64,000 nucleotides of DNA from Planctomycetota bacterium (GTDB lineage Bacteria; Planctomycetota; MHYJ01; JACQXL01): NCBI GenBank assembly GCA_016235865.1, contig JACRIK010000026.1:146716-210715 (forward strand), in the 5' to 3' direction. Shown here piece after piece: positions 16,555 through 25,233 of the stretch. The stretch's first letter is position 1, and every line of letters starts with the position of its first letter. Position numbers and translations under genes: made by a program. Below the pieces are notes generated by a model. It did no database searches and had not been told where the DNA came from. It saw only the letters and a list, made by a program, of their open reading frames with translations.

Positions 16555-19500
16555 TTACTGTTCATATCCCCAACTGATTATCTTGGGTGTGGTATAATAA
16601 TAGAATGTGATATCGTCGAATATTATTGTATCGTTTGCTGGCTGATTAATCCTTGTATTTGGTTTGAATAAGAGCTCGTATCTTATTCGGTTTTTACTCA
16701 GGGTTAATGGTCCGTTCTCAGCCGGCGCGGCGCCGCCTCCGTCAGTCGGGATGGCCAATGTCCGGTTGTTTAATAAATCAGTGGTTTCGTTTTTCAGTCC
16801 GACTTCAACCTTCCCGTCAGGCATAGAGCCATTATCGATTTTGGTTTTTGTATCATACACGGTCCAGTGGACCATAAAGATATTAATCTGGTTCGGATTT
16901 TCTGCGCCAATGTTTTCGGTTTTGCCAAGGTCAATCTCACGCGAGATGAATTTGGCGTCGTCGCCGGTGTAATATCTGCCTAAGCTCCAGAGACCGTCAA
17001 TATTGGGCGGTGGAGGTGGCGGCGGTGGCGGCGGAGGAGGCGGTGGCGGTGGAGGCGGCGGAGGTGGTGGAGGAGGCGGCGGAGGTGGAGGAGGCGGCGG
17101 TGGAGGAGGCGGTGGCGGTGGTGGCGGCGGCGGAGGCGGTGGAGGAGGAGGTGGCCAATCACCATCTCTTTTCCTGCGCGGACAACCTGCCCAGATCACC
17201 TTTTCTTTGTTGATATAGGTTGTTTTGGTATTGTTTAAACTACAGAGTTTGACATTTTCGTCAACGATAAAGGTGTTGTTGTCAACTGATTGCCTGTCAG
17301 GAAAGGAAGGCGCAGAACCATTTGAACCTCCAGATGGAGGCGGAATCATCCTTTCGTCTGATTTTTCACTATTACCTGAATCACCTTCCTGACTAACTGG
17401 TATTAACTCAAAAACCAGAACCTCGTCAATAGTTGCGTCAGGGGCTCCGTTCAATCGCAGGGCGCTCATAACCTCGCCTAATCTTAAATAATTGTCGATA
17501 CTGTTGTATTTGCCGGTCAGAGCATTCTGCTGGTCCTGGAAGGTGCCTCTTTTCCACGCCTGACCATTGATATAGAGCACGTCATTAGCCTCTTGCTTGG
17601 TTGTCGGCGGTATTACCGCTGGTGGTTTGGATTCATCCGGTGGTGTGGTCTCGCCAGTCGGTTCAGGCGGTTTAATGGTCGGTTCAGGCTGTTTTGTCCA
17701 CTCGGGAATAACAGGTGGTACTTTGTTATGCACCAAGACACCATTAGCAAAGTAGTTATGAGTGTCACTCACTTCCAGGTTATAAACCAGGGGGGATTCC
17801 GGTATAAATTCAATCCTGACAATTTCCATCAATCCACATTCAGTAAACAGGGCATGATTTACTTTCAATTCATCTGCTCTTTTACAGATATCAGAAGCGA
17901 TATATACGGGATGGTTACCTGTAATCTCTAACTGCGTTCCGTTTTTCAAGGAGATGCGATAATATCCTGATTTATTTTCGTGTTCGAACACCTCGGCAAC
18001 TTTAACTAATTTAGTTTGAGATGTCTTTTCATCAAGACCGAATACTTCATATCCTACTTTAATATCCTCGATATTCACTAAAACATTGTTCCTGGTTAAT
18101 ATCTTAGTTCCGGCAAGCAGGCAGCCACCCATACCCGGACAAGACGCTAAATCAACATCTTCCTTCTGATAACTGCCGCCATCCGCAAACACACATAATT
18201 TATTGCCGGAAAAGGCATATTTGAGTTGTTTGGTGTCATCTATCATCGCCATGACTTCCTGGACCCTTCTGACCCAGGTAATATTAATCCATTTGCCGGC
18301 CCGGAAGCTGGTGTTGCTCCAATCAGGAGGATTACTGATACCGCTGCAATTCGGATGATTGATATGATTAAGGCAGGGGGTTCCGGCGCCCTTAAACCCG
18401 ATGGTATTGGATGTCCCGTATCCGCCGGCCAGGAAACTATTGTGATTCCATCCGTCTCCATCGTCCCGGTAAGACATTATATCGGCGCGGGGTATGCGGG
18501 CGATACTGTATATCCCAAACGGGATTCCGTACCTGCCGTATGTCTCATTACGAGCGGTTGTGTTCATCCAGGAGAAATAGGTCCTGATTTTGCCTGTTTC
18601 CTCCGGATAGAAGTGCGGTTTTACCCACATAGAAACCACGATTAGTTGGTCGTTGAAATCTCCCGGCCTTAGAAAGTAGGCCGGAATTGCCTTGCTGTCC
18701 GAATATACGCCGTCCGGGTAAAGGCGTCCGGATAATTCATCTGAGGGAGGGATTAATCTGCCTGCGCCGGGAACAGGTTCGGTGCGGAACTGCTTTATTT
18801 CCTGCCCGGTATTGGCATCCAATCCGTTTGTGAAACTGGCCCGGAACCTGAGCGTGCCGCCGTTGATTGTCGGATTGGGTTGTTCGGTCGTGGCTAGGGC
18901 AATATAGCCGTCATAATCAGCGTTTGCGCCGGCGTCCTTATTATTCATTTCAGGCAGGACCTGAAGAGTTAAATCATTATGGGTCGGCTTGTTTGGATTG
19001 GTGTTTTCCGCAATGATATTATTTTTAATCGGTTTATCCTTGAGGTCGGCCAGGAATTGCGCTTCCGTGGTCTCGCGGTAGATATCAAATAATTTGACCA
19101 CGCTCTTGATTTCCGCCTGCGCCAGCACCTTGTTGGCATTGTTTAATATCCGGCCTAATGAGGTTATTTCATAATAGCCGGTCGGGTAGAAGGTGAATTC
19201 GGTAGTGTAGTAAGTTAAATCTGTTTTGTCCGACCTGAGCAACCGGTTGTAATCGGGATTGAAATCGTTCAGGTTGGTATTGGGGTTAAAATTAGCTTTA
19301 AGGATGTCGGCTTCTGTTTTGGTCAGGTTGATGCTGGCAGTCAACGAATCGCAGAAATCGTGGAATTGTTCCCAGTTCCTGAACGGCCCGGCGGTTTTTA
19401 TCCGGTTGGCAATCTGTTCCGTGATCTTTACGGCGGTCTCGCGAGAGAACGCGGTGGTTTCTTTTAATTTAAAGGTGGCGCCGGAAAACTGCGGAAATTG

Positions 19501-20562
19501 GTGCAAGGCATAATTTTGGCTGGTGCGGCCCGCGGCGTTTGCCCATTCACTGTCGGTGACATAGTTATCAGCGGGAGAATTGTCGCTGTCAAGCGCCGCC
19601 AGATAAAAGCCCTTAAGGTCCCTGATGAGCGCGATGAGAAGTTGTTTCGGGGCGGTATTGATATTGACCGGCGCCCGGCCGACTATCTTGTCATTCTTCT
19701 TGGGGAATTTCACCGGTTCGGCAATGCGCATTTCGCTCCAGGATTCAATGTCGCTGTTTAGGGTGGGCGGTTTTCCGTTTCTGCCCAGACGTCCGGTTAG
19801 CGGAGTCGGGCTGACTACCGTGGTATCGCACCAGGCGTAAAAGGTAATATAGGGCGCTAATCTCCGGGCGTCAGTATCGCTCAGTTTTATTCTTGATTTG
19901 AGGTCATCTATGGAGGTATATGGCCCGTTTTTAGTCTTTTCGTCAAATATCTTGGCGCCAGGTTCCCGGCCCAGGTCGATTTCTTCGGCCAGATTCTCCA
20001 GTATTTGTTTGAGATGCGAGTGGTCTTCCATATTGACATAGAGCCGGGCGGACAGGTCGTCTATCTTAAGCGCGAAATAGTCGCCGTCCTTATTCTTTTG
20101 AGACGGCACCCGGCCGGATACGCCGACCTTGTATGGCTTGAGGCCCTTTTTTATTTCCAGTAAATCTTTTGCATTTATATCTCCGTCATTATTTGCATCC
20201 TTCATCAATGAAGGACGCACGGCGCGACTCAGAGGGCAGTCAAAGGTCTGGAGAATGCCGTCGCCATCCTGGTCTTCTTCGGCGGTGGCCGGATTATCGC
20301 CGTCGTTTGGGTCAAGGTCTTCGCCGTAATATTTTAGCCCGTCAATCCTGGCCGGGGTGAGATACGTTTTGGCATTGGAGATGGCATAGTGAATGCCGCT
20401 CTGGGCCACTAATTTGGCCTGGACATAATCCACGTGGCTCTTTGAGGTGGCACGTTCCATCGTGGTCAGCATTGAAAATAGTATGCCCAGGATCACCAGC
20501 AGGGTCAGGATGCCCAGTATGACAATCAGGACCACCCCGGATTTGGTGCTTTTTGAGCTCAT
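16555..20562 (-). CDS. Giant GspK/PilX-like pseudopilin with LamG-like domain, intein-like Hint domain and 50-proline run
   Basis: The protein has 1335 residues. Residues 1-60 are a pseudopilin-type N-terminus (GVVLIVILGILTLLVILGIL, then KLVAQSGIHYAISNA). An EF-hand/dockerin-like DANNDGDIN lies at 122-130, and the T2SS GspK signature GRAPVNINTAP at 295-305. From about 560 a LamG/concanavalin-like fold begins. It is interrupted at 814-946 by a Hint domain plus a Pro-rich linker, and appears to resume at about 994 (DVLYINGQAWKRG ... IDEVLVFE). Residues 1137-1186 are all Pro. A GAAGGAAAT ribosome site precedes the ATG. It is probably a surface or pilus-tip protein; no other pilin genes adjoin it. 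Confidence 0.85.
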   Translation of the reverse strand: MSSKSTKSGVVLIVILGILTLLVILGILFSMLTTMERATSKSHVDYVQAKLVAQSGIHYAISNAKTYLTPARIDGLKYYGEDLDPNDGDNPATAEEDQDGDGILQTFDCPLSRAVRPSLMKDANNDGDINAKDLLEIKKGLKPYKVGVSGRVPSQKNKDGDYFALKIDDLSARLYVNMEDHSHLKQILENLAEEIDLGREPGAKIFDEKTKNGPYTSIDDLKSRIKLSDTDARRLAPYITFYAWCDTTVVSPTPLTGRLGRNGKPPTLNSDIESWSEMRIAEPVKFPKKNDKIVGRAPVNINTAPKQLLIALIRDLKGFYLAALDSDNSPADNYVTDSEWANAAGRTSQNYALHQFPQFSGATFKLKETTAFSRETAVKITEQIANRIKTAGPFRNWEQFHDFCDSLTASINLTKTEADILKANFNPNTNLNDFNPDYNRLLRSDKTDLTYYTTEFTFYPTGYYEITSLGRILNNANKVLAQAEIKSVVKLFDIYRETTEAQFLADLKDKPIKNNIIAENTNPNKPTHNDLTLQVLPEMNNKDAGANADYDGYIALATTEQPNPTINGGTLRFRASFTNGLDANTGQEIKQFRTEPVPGAGRLIPPSDELSGRLYPDGVYSDSKAIPAYFLRPGDFNDQLIVVSMWVKPHFYPEETGKIRTYFSWMNTTARNETYGRYGIPFGIYSIARIPRADIMSYRDDGDGWNHNSFLAGGYGTSNTIGFKGAGTPCLNHINHPNCSGISNPPDWSNTSFRAGKWINITWVRRVQEVMAMIDDTKQLKYAFSGNKLCVFADGGSYQKEDVDLASCPGMGGCLLAGTKILTRNNVLVNIEDIKVGYEVFGLDEKTSQTKLVKVAEVFEHENKSGYYRISLKNGTQLEITGNHPVYIASDICKRADELKVNHALFTECGLMEIVRIEFIPESPLVYNLEVSDTHNYFANGVLVHNKVPPVIPEWTKQPEPTIKPPEPTGETTPPDESKPPAVIPPTTKQEANDVLYINGQAWKRGTFQDQQNALTGKYNSIDNYLRLGEVMSALRLNGAPDATIDEVLVFELIPVSQEGDSGNSEKSDERMIPPPSGGSNGSAPSFPDRQSVDNNTFIVDENVKLCSLNNTKTTYINKEKVIWAGCPRRKRDGDWPPPPPPPPPPPPPPPPPPPPPPPPPPPPPPPPPPPPPPPPPPPPPPPPPPNIDGLWSLGRYYTGDDAKFISREIDLGKTENIGAENPNQINIFMVHWTVYDTKTKIDNGSMPDGKVEVGLKNETTDLLNNRTLAIPTDGGGAAPAENGPLTLSKNRIRYELLFKPNTRINQPANDTIIFDDITFYYYTTPKIISWGYEQ
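17005..17154 (-). repeat. 150-bp tract encoding 50 consecutive prolines
   Basis: Every codon is CCN with mixed third bases, so it is not a simple nucleotide repeat. The run covers residues 1137-1186. It needs elongation factor P for translation by known ribosome biology. Confidence 0.95.
17725..18123 (-). other. Hint (intein-like/BIL) domain within the pseudopilin
   Basis: The domain spans residues 814-946 (133 residues). It begins with Cys in GGCLLAGTKILT (block A), has ITGNHPVY (block B histidine) and ends DTHNYFANGVLVHN (blocks F/G). The next residue is Lys, not Cys, Ser or Thr. That is the pattern of bacterial intein-like domains or Hint domains and not of a canonical intein. There is no homing endonuclease insert. 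Confidence 0.85.
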
Positions 20563-20670
20563 AGGTTATTTCCTTCTCTGTATATATGAATGTTTGAGAG
20601 GCATGAAAAACTGCAATCCGTTATAAAATTATTTGACAACAGGATTTAGCGGAGTAACAATTCCCTCAGT

Positions 20671-20704
20671 CCCCCTTAACAAAGGGGGAATAAAAGGGGG
20701 TTGT
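20671..20704. repeat. Dispersed CCCCCTTAACAAAGGGGG-type repeat
   Basis: An inverted repeat of C5-TT/AAG5 type followed by AAAAGGGGGTTGTT. Relatives lie at 25079-25153, 42669-42749 (inside mnmA) and about 61286-61336. Confidence 0.8.
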
Positions 20705-20725
20705 TTAATTCGGTTGTCGTTTTTC

Positions 20726-20754
20726 TTGACCCGGTTGGAAGTATTTGATTTACT
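20726..20754 (+). promoter_or_regulatory. Promoter of pdxJ, leaderless geometry
   Basis: TTGACC (20726-20731), 17-bp spacer, TTTACT (20749-20754). The -10 box ends 6 nt before the pdxJ ATG, so transcription should begin at or next to the start codon. Confidence 0.6.
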
Positions 20755-20760
20755 GCGGTT

Positions 20761-21477
20761 ATGAAATTAGGAGTTAATATAGACCACGTTGCCACGGTCA
20801 GGCAGGCCCGTAAGACCTTTGAGCCGGACCCGGTCCGGGCCGCGGTTCTGGCTGAACTGGCCGGGGCGGATAGTATTGTCGTTCACCTGCGCGAAGACCG
20901 CCGGCATATCCAGGAACGCGACGTGCGTATCCTTAAGGATACGGTCAGCACCAAACTCAACCTGGAGATGGGCCTGGCTGATGAGATAATCAAGATTGCT
21001 ATTGCCATCAAACCGTATCAGGTCACTCTGGTGCCGGAGCGCCGGGAGGAATTGACCACCGAAGGCGGATTGGATATCGTCAAGGAGCGCAAACGGATTG
21101 AGGAAGCCGTTAAACTATTCAAGAAGAGCGGCATTATCGTCTCGGTCTTTATTGACCCGGACCGGGAGCAGCTCCAGGCCGCCAAATTAGTCGGCGCCAA
21201 TATGGTGGAACTGCATACCGGACTGTACGCCAATGCCCAGGGTATTGAGGCCCAGCGGATTGCCCTGCATAAATTAGCCGAGTCAGCCGTGACGGCCCGC
21301 AATACCCGCCTGGCTGTGTCTGCCGGACACGGACTGAATTACACCAATGTCCACGAGATTACCCATATTATGGAGATAGAAGAACTCAATATCGGACACA
21401 GCATCATCGCCCGGGCTGTTCTGGTCGGTATGGAACGGGCCGTCAGGGAAATGAAAGAGGCTATTGGGAAAAGATGA
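20761..21477 (+). CDS. pdxJ: Pyridoxine 5'-phosphate synthase
   Basis: The complete 238-residue TIM-barrel enzyme condenses 1-deoxy-xylulose 5-phosphate with 3-amino-2-oxopropyl phosphate in the DXP-dependent vitamin B6 pathway. The family signatures [32 protein letters not shown] and GHGLNYTNV are all present. No Shine-Dalgarno sequence precedes the ATG; the promoter position suggests a leaderless message. dapA follows 10 bp downstream and is likely co-transcribed. PLP is a cofactor in amino acid metabolism, so the pairing with lysine synthesis is reasonable but not a fixed operon. Confidence 0.97.
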   Translation: MKLGVNIDHVATVRQARKTFEPDPVRAAVLAELAGADSIVVHLREDRRHIQERDVRILKDTVSTKLNLEMGLADEIIKIAIAIKPYQVTLVPERREELTTEGGLDIVKERKRIEEAVKLFKKSGIIVSVFIDPDREQLQAAKLVGANMVELHTGLYANAQGIEAQRIALHKLAESAVTARNTRLAVSAGHGLNYTNVHEITHIMEIEELNIGHSIIARAVLVGMERAVREMKEAIGKR

Positions 21478-21487
21478 GAGATAATAG

Positions 21488-22369
21488 ATGAAAGTGGAAA
21501 GATGTCAATTCAGCGGTTGCATTACCGCAATAGTTACGCCATTTAACAAGGGGCGTGTGGACTACAAGAAACTACTGGATTTGATTGACTTCCAGATTAG
21601 TAATGGTGTCACCGGTATCGTTCTCTGCGGCACGACCGGCGAGGGCCCGACCGTTATCGACGACGAGAAGAAACGGATTTTTAAGGCCGCGGTAAAACAT
21701 AACCACGGCAGGGTCCAGATGATTGCCGGCACCGGAACCAATGACACGGTCACAACTATAAAGCGAACACAAATGGCCCAGAAGTGCGGGATGGATGCGG
21801 CGCTGATTGTCACGCCTTACTATAATAAACCCACCCAGCAGGGGATGTTCCTGCATTTCACTGCCGTGGCGAAGAAAACCAAGCTCCCGATAATCCTTTA
21901 TAACGTCCCGGGCCGGACCGGGGTTTCTATGGCGCCTGAGACAGTGGCACGCCTGTCTAAGGTGAAAAATATCGTAGCCATAAAGGAAGCCAGCGGCAAT
22001 CTCAAAAATATAGCCCGGATTAAGAATCTGTGTGGCATCACCATTCTCTCAGGCGATGACGGGCTGACATATCCCATCCTTTGCCTGGGCGGCAAGGGCG
22101 TGATTTCGGTTGCTTCTAACATCGTCCCGGCTGATGTGGTTCGGATGATAGACCTATTCAATGATAAGAATTTTAAAGAAGCCAAGAACCTGCATCTCAA
22201 ACTCCAGCCGTTATTCAACGCGCTGTTCGTAGAATCAAATCCTATCCCGGTCAAGACCGCGATGAAGATGCTCGGTATGATTAACGATGAGATGCGTCTT
22301 CCACTCTGCGGAATGGCCAAGCCCAATGCCGATAAGTTAAAGACGGCGTTAAAGAATTACGGAATATAA
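21488..22369 (+). CDS. dapA: 4-hydroxy-tetrahydrodipicolinate synthase
   Basis: The 293-residue protein has the DapA length. It condenses pyruvate with aspartate semialdehyde, the first committed step of lysine and diaminopimelate synthesis. Visible motifs are GTTGEGPT (substrate loop), IILYNVPGRTG with the catalytic Tyr, VAIKEASG with the Schiff-base Lys, and SGDDGLTYPI. It follows pdxJ by 10 bp. Its product feeds peptidoglycan cross-links, which agrees with the amidase found nearby. Confidence 0.97.
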   Translation: MKVERCQFSGCITAIVTPFNKGRVDYKKLLDLIDFQISNGVTGIVLCGTTGEGPTVIDDEKKRIFKAAVKHNHGRVQMIAGTGTNDTVTTIKRTQMAQKCGMDAALIVTPYYNKPTQQGMFLHFTAVAKKTKLPIILYNVPGRTGVSMAPETVARLSKVKNIVAIKEASGNLKNIARIKNLCGITILSGDDGLTYPILCLGGKGVISVASNIVPADVVRMIDLFNDKNFKEAKNLHLKLQPLFNALFVESNPIPVKTAMKMLGMINDEMRLPLCGMAKPNADKLKTALKNYGI

Positions 22370-22437
22370 TCAGGGACAAATACAAACGTGTCTCCGGTTT
22401 TGTGCCGGATTACGGATTATGAGAAACGGAATTTCTT

Positions 22438-23094
22438 ATGCGTAACTATTTTATGAATTGTATGATATTGTTGATTGGATTGTCTCTGGTGAATTGTCTA
22501 TTGGGATGTGGCCTCGGGAGGGATGAGGTTGTTATAGAAGATCCTAAAGTTTTGTCCCAAATAAATAGCTTGCCAATAGACGAACGCCTATTTGAAGCGG
22601 TGAAGCAAAATTATCCCAGCATCATTAGGGGGTTATTAGCAACGAGAGAAGAGCTTTACCTTAGAATGGGGGGAGGTGTTTCTTTCCCTGGAGGATTGCC
22701 TGAGAAAGAGAACATGCAGGGTTTTATGAGAACGCCAGGAAGTTTAAGTGAAAATCCGGAGGAGGCGGTCAAAAAACAAAAAGAAGAGAGGAGAAGGGAA
22801 AATGAGGGCAGAAACAGATTTAATAGGGCAGTTGCAGATCTGAGAAGTTTATGTGAAAGGAAAGGATTGATCTGGTGTAATTCTTTTTTGGTGAAAACTA
22901 CTTATCGAAAAGGTATTGACAAAAAGGATGAAAGTTTTAACCCAAAGAAACTGCCCGCTGGAATTATATGCTTGCATATTTCAGATGGTAAGGCCTCTGT
23001 TGTAATACTTGCAAAAATCTATTATGTTGATAGGGCTGAAGAAAAACTAAGATTATGGGGACATTTAGAATTGGACCCATCTATGGGCCGGTGA
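22438..23094 (+). CDS. Lipoprotein of unknown function
   Basis: The 218-residue protein starts with a lipoprotein signal peptide: hydrophobic residues to about 24 and a lipobox ending LLGC. The mature part has a charged, Arg/Glu/Lys-rich helical middle and a C-terminal beta-like region (GIICLHISDGKASVVILAKIY). Base use is more AT-rich than in dapA just upstream. I do not recognise the family. The stop is followed at once by a hairpin. Confidence 0.7.
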   Translation: MRNYFMNCMILLIGLSLVNCLLGCGLGRDEVVIEDPKVLSQINSLPIDERLFEAVKQNYPSIIRGLLATREELYLRMGGGVSFPGGLPEKENMQGFMRTPGSLSENPEEAVKKQKEERRRENEGRNRFNRAVADLRSLCERKGLIWCNSFLVKTTYRKGIDKKDESFNPKKLPAGIICLHISDGKASVVILAKIYYVDRAEEKLRLWGHLELDPSMGR

Positions 23095-23099
23095 CACCA

Positions 23100-23120
23100 C
23101 AGCACATAAATTATGTGCTG
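23100..23120. terminator. Hairpin after the lipoprotein gene
   Basis: CAGCACATAA and TTATGTGCTG form a perfect inverted repeat 5 nt after the stop. There is no clear T-run, so termination is only a suggestion. Confidence 0.4.
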
Positions 23121-23299
23121 GGCAGGCACACCTTCCGGGGAAACCTCCTCCAGAGGCGGACAGGCGCTAAATAGTTGACTCGCCCCGAAATAATTGGGAC
23201 TTCGCTCACGCTACGCAAGGCATCGTTTTTGCAAAGTAACCTGTCCGCGTACTTGATAAGAAGAATAGTCGAGCAGTAATAAGGATAGCGTAATTTTGC

Positions 23300-23327
23300 T
23301 TGACTATTCGTTATTTCCTGATATAGT
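23300..23327 (+). promoter_or_regulatory. Promoter of the nucleotidyltransferase gene
   Basis: TTGACT (23300-23305), 16-bp spacer, TATAGT (23322-23327), 9 nt before the ATG at 23337. Confidence 0.55.
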
Positions 23328-23336
23328 TCTGTTACT

Positions 23337-23864
23337 ATGACACATAAGGAGTTCATTAACAAGGTGACCAATTCACATAAGGATTTTATATCAGAGTTTA
23401 TTAATATTCTAAAGTTTAACCGGATGCCTTTTTGTGTTATCGGCGGATTAGCGGTTAATGCTTATGTGGAACCGGTGGTGAGTTTGGATTTAGACGTGGT
23501 GGTCGTGGTCCAGGGGATAAATAATCTGATTAAACTCCTCAGGAAAAGATATAAGGTTTCCCGATACCCGCATAGTATTAATGTGGCTTATTCCCAATCT
23601 GACTTACGGATTCAAATCCAGATTGACCCGAGATATCAGTCGTTCATAGAAAAGGCCAGGGTGAAGAATGTTCTGGGTTATCGCTTGCCTGTAGCGCTGA
23701 TAGGGGATGTGTTTCAGGGGAAAATCTGGGCGGCTCAGGACCCGAAGCGCCGGCCCAGCAAACGGCAAAAGGATTTATCAGACATCCAGAGAATGCTGGA
23801 AGTAAAGCCAGCCCTGGCTAAATTGTTACCTCAATCACTCAAGAACCGGTTAATCACGAAATAA
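23337..23864 (+). CDS. Nucleotidyltransferase-fold protein
   Basis: The 175-residue protein has the start of a polymerase-beta-like nucleotidyltransferase fold: CVIGGLAVNAYVEPVVSLDLDVVV gives the helix-turn Gly-Gly motif and the paired Asp residues (about residues 34-57). A later Asp-rich strand is replaced by QIQIDPRY. This is the pattern of the AbiEii/MNT-type families, some of which are toxins or antitoxin-linked, but no partner gene is adjacent. It could be a lone enzyme or a remnant of such a system. A promoter 9 nt upstream implies almost no leader. Confidence 0.75.
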   Translation: MTHKEFINKVTNSHKDFISEFINILKFNRMPFCVIGGLAVNAYVEPVVSLDLDVVVVVQGINNLIKLLRKRYKVSRYPHSINVAYSQSDLRIQIQIDPRYQSFIEKARVKNVLGYRLPVALIGDVFQGKIWAAQDPKRRPSKRQKDLSDIQRMLEVKPALAKLLPQSLKNRLITK

Positions 23865-23923
23865 CGCTCCGATGCTCATCAGCCCGAGGTCCGGTGACAA
23901 CAGCGCCCCGAATGCTTTCGGGG

Positions 23924-24175
23924 CGATAGACAGGCCAGTATCGGAGTTAGGCAGCCGTGTATAGGAGTTGGACAGGCTTGCACAGGAGTTGGACAGGCCT
24001 GTATAGGAGTAAGACGGGCTTGTCTAAGAGTTAGACGGGCTTGAATAGGAGCTGGACAGGTCTGTATAGGAGTTGGACAGACCTGTCTAAGAGTTAGACG
24101 GGCTTGCCTAAGAGTTAGACGGGCTTGCATAAGAGCTGGACGGGCTTGTCTAAGAGTTAGACAAGTCCGTATCAG
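23924..24175 (+). repeat. Tandem array B: twelve copies of a 21-bp unit
   Basis: Eleven clear contiguous units (23945-24175) follow one weaker one. The best units read agttagacgggcttgtctaa and contain the dyad TTAGAC-N6-GTCTAA. Variants carry GTTGGAC or GCTGGAC. There are no spacers. Because 21 is a multiple of three, one minus-strand frame stays open for 83 codons as a heptapeptide repeat, which I do not treat as a gene. Confidence 0.9.
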
Positions 24176-24243
24176 AGCTATTCAATGGGGGTTAAGAACG
24201 AGAGCAGGTGCTATAACAGTCATAAAATATGGAGTTATGGTAA

Positions 24244-24335
24244 ACCCACACACCAATGCATTGGTGTGCGGGTAAATCCTCCTCACCATACCCTCTTCCC
24301 GACGTGATGTCTGGGGAGAGGGTTTAGGAGAGGGT
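24244..24335. repeat. Palindrome and dispersed GGGGAGAGGG repeat
   Basis: 24244-24273 is a 30-bp palindrome with one mismatched pair, core CACCAATGCATTGGTG. It is followed by a CCTCACC...GGGGAGAGGG repeat (24280-24335), whose relative lies inside priA at 55456-55503. Confidence 0.75.
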
Positions 24336-24416
24336 GGTAAGCCCCGCCATTCGGCGGGGTCTAAGAGGCTGTAACGCCCCGTACGGGCTAACCGCCTCTA
24401 AGAAAAGGATAAAACT

Positions 24417-25040
24417 ATGGGAAAAGTAAAGTTAGAGCTCAGGAAACTGCACATTCTGGACAAGATTAGGCTGGCCAACACAATTGTCACCATGATGACC
24501 GGTAATCCGAATTTCACCACGCCGGTGCCGGCCCTGGCTGACCTTACTAATGAAACGATTGCTTCGGGAGCCGCTTATAATGATGCGATGATTAAGCGCC
24601 AGGATTCCAAACTCGCCACTCAAGTGTTGGACGATAGGGAAGATGCGCTGGACCTGAAATTGACGCAGATAGCGCTTTATGTAGAAAACGTCTCGGCTGG
24701 CAATGAGACGAAGATATCCTCAGCCGGAATGAGCGTCAGGGATAGAGCCACGCCGATTGGGGAACTGATGCCGCCCTCGGCTTTGAGCGCTATGGCCGGC
24801 AATAAGGACGGCGAGATTGACCTTAACTGGGAGCCGGTGCGCGGCGCCAATAGTTACGTCATTCAGATGACCAGCGACCCGAATGTGCCGAGCAGTTGGG
24901 CTAATAAAGCCAATGCCACTGAGTCCTATGCTGTTATCCTGGGCCTGACCAGCGGCAATAAATACTGGTTCCGGGTGGCCGGCCTCGGCGCGGCCGGACA
25001 GGGGCCGTTCAGCGGCGCCGAATCAAAATACGCGCCATAG
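24417..25040 (+). CDS. Fibronectin type III domain protein
   Basis: The 207-residue protein has no signal peptide. Residues 1-110 are helical and alanine-rich and may act as a coiled stalk. Residues about 120-205 form one fn3 domain: PPSALSAMAGNKDGEIDLNW, then YVIQMTSDP and LTSGNKYWFRVAGLGAAGQG, with the conserved Trp and Tyr residues. The protein may be structural. Similar short 'helix plus fn3' proteins occur in environmental genomes, but the role is not known. An AAGGATAAAACT precedes the ATG. Confidence 0.8.
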   Translation: MGKVKLELRKLHILDKIRLANTIVTMMTGNPNFTTPVPALADLTNETIASGAAYNDAMIKRQDSKLATQVLDDREDALDLKLTQIALYVENVSAGNETKISSAGMSVRDRATPIGELMPPSALSAMAGNKDGEIDLNWEPVRGANSYVIQMTSDPNVPSSWANKANATESYAVILGLTSGNKYWFRVAGLGAAGQGPFSGAESKYAP

Positions 25041-25078
25041 GAGAATACCTAACCACAAAGGTCACAAAGGACACAACC

Positions 25079-25153
25079 CCCCCGGCCCCCTTTGCTAAGG
25101 GGGAGTGGGCAGTAAATTCCCCCTTACGAAAGGGGGATAAAGGGGGTTGTTTT
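25079..25153. repeat. Dispersed CCCCCTT/AAGGGGG repeat
   Basis: Two inverted repeats (CCCCCTTTGCTAAGGGGG and CCCCCTTACGAAAGGGGG) ending AAAGGGGGTTGTTTT. This is the same family as at 20671 and 42669. Confidence 0.8.
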
Positions 25154-25233
25154 CTCTTTACGGTAAATATTCCTTGACACTAATCTGCTAAATCCTGTTT
25201 AATCCTGTTGTAAAAGGAGTTTCCTATATAATT

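Noticed and set aside
17003..17218. Plus-strand poly-glycine ORF
   Set aside because: It is only the complement of the proline-coding tract within a long, well-supported minus-strand gene.
23879..24130. Minus-strand 83-codon repeat protein
   Set aside because: It exists only because 21 bp is a multiple of three; there is no ribosome site or domain.
24432..24623. Small minus-strand ORF in the fn3 gene
   Set aside because: No codon or domain support; it lies opposite a clear gene.
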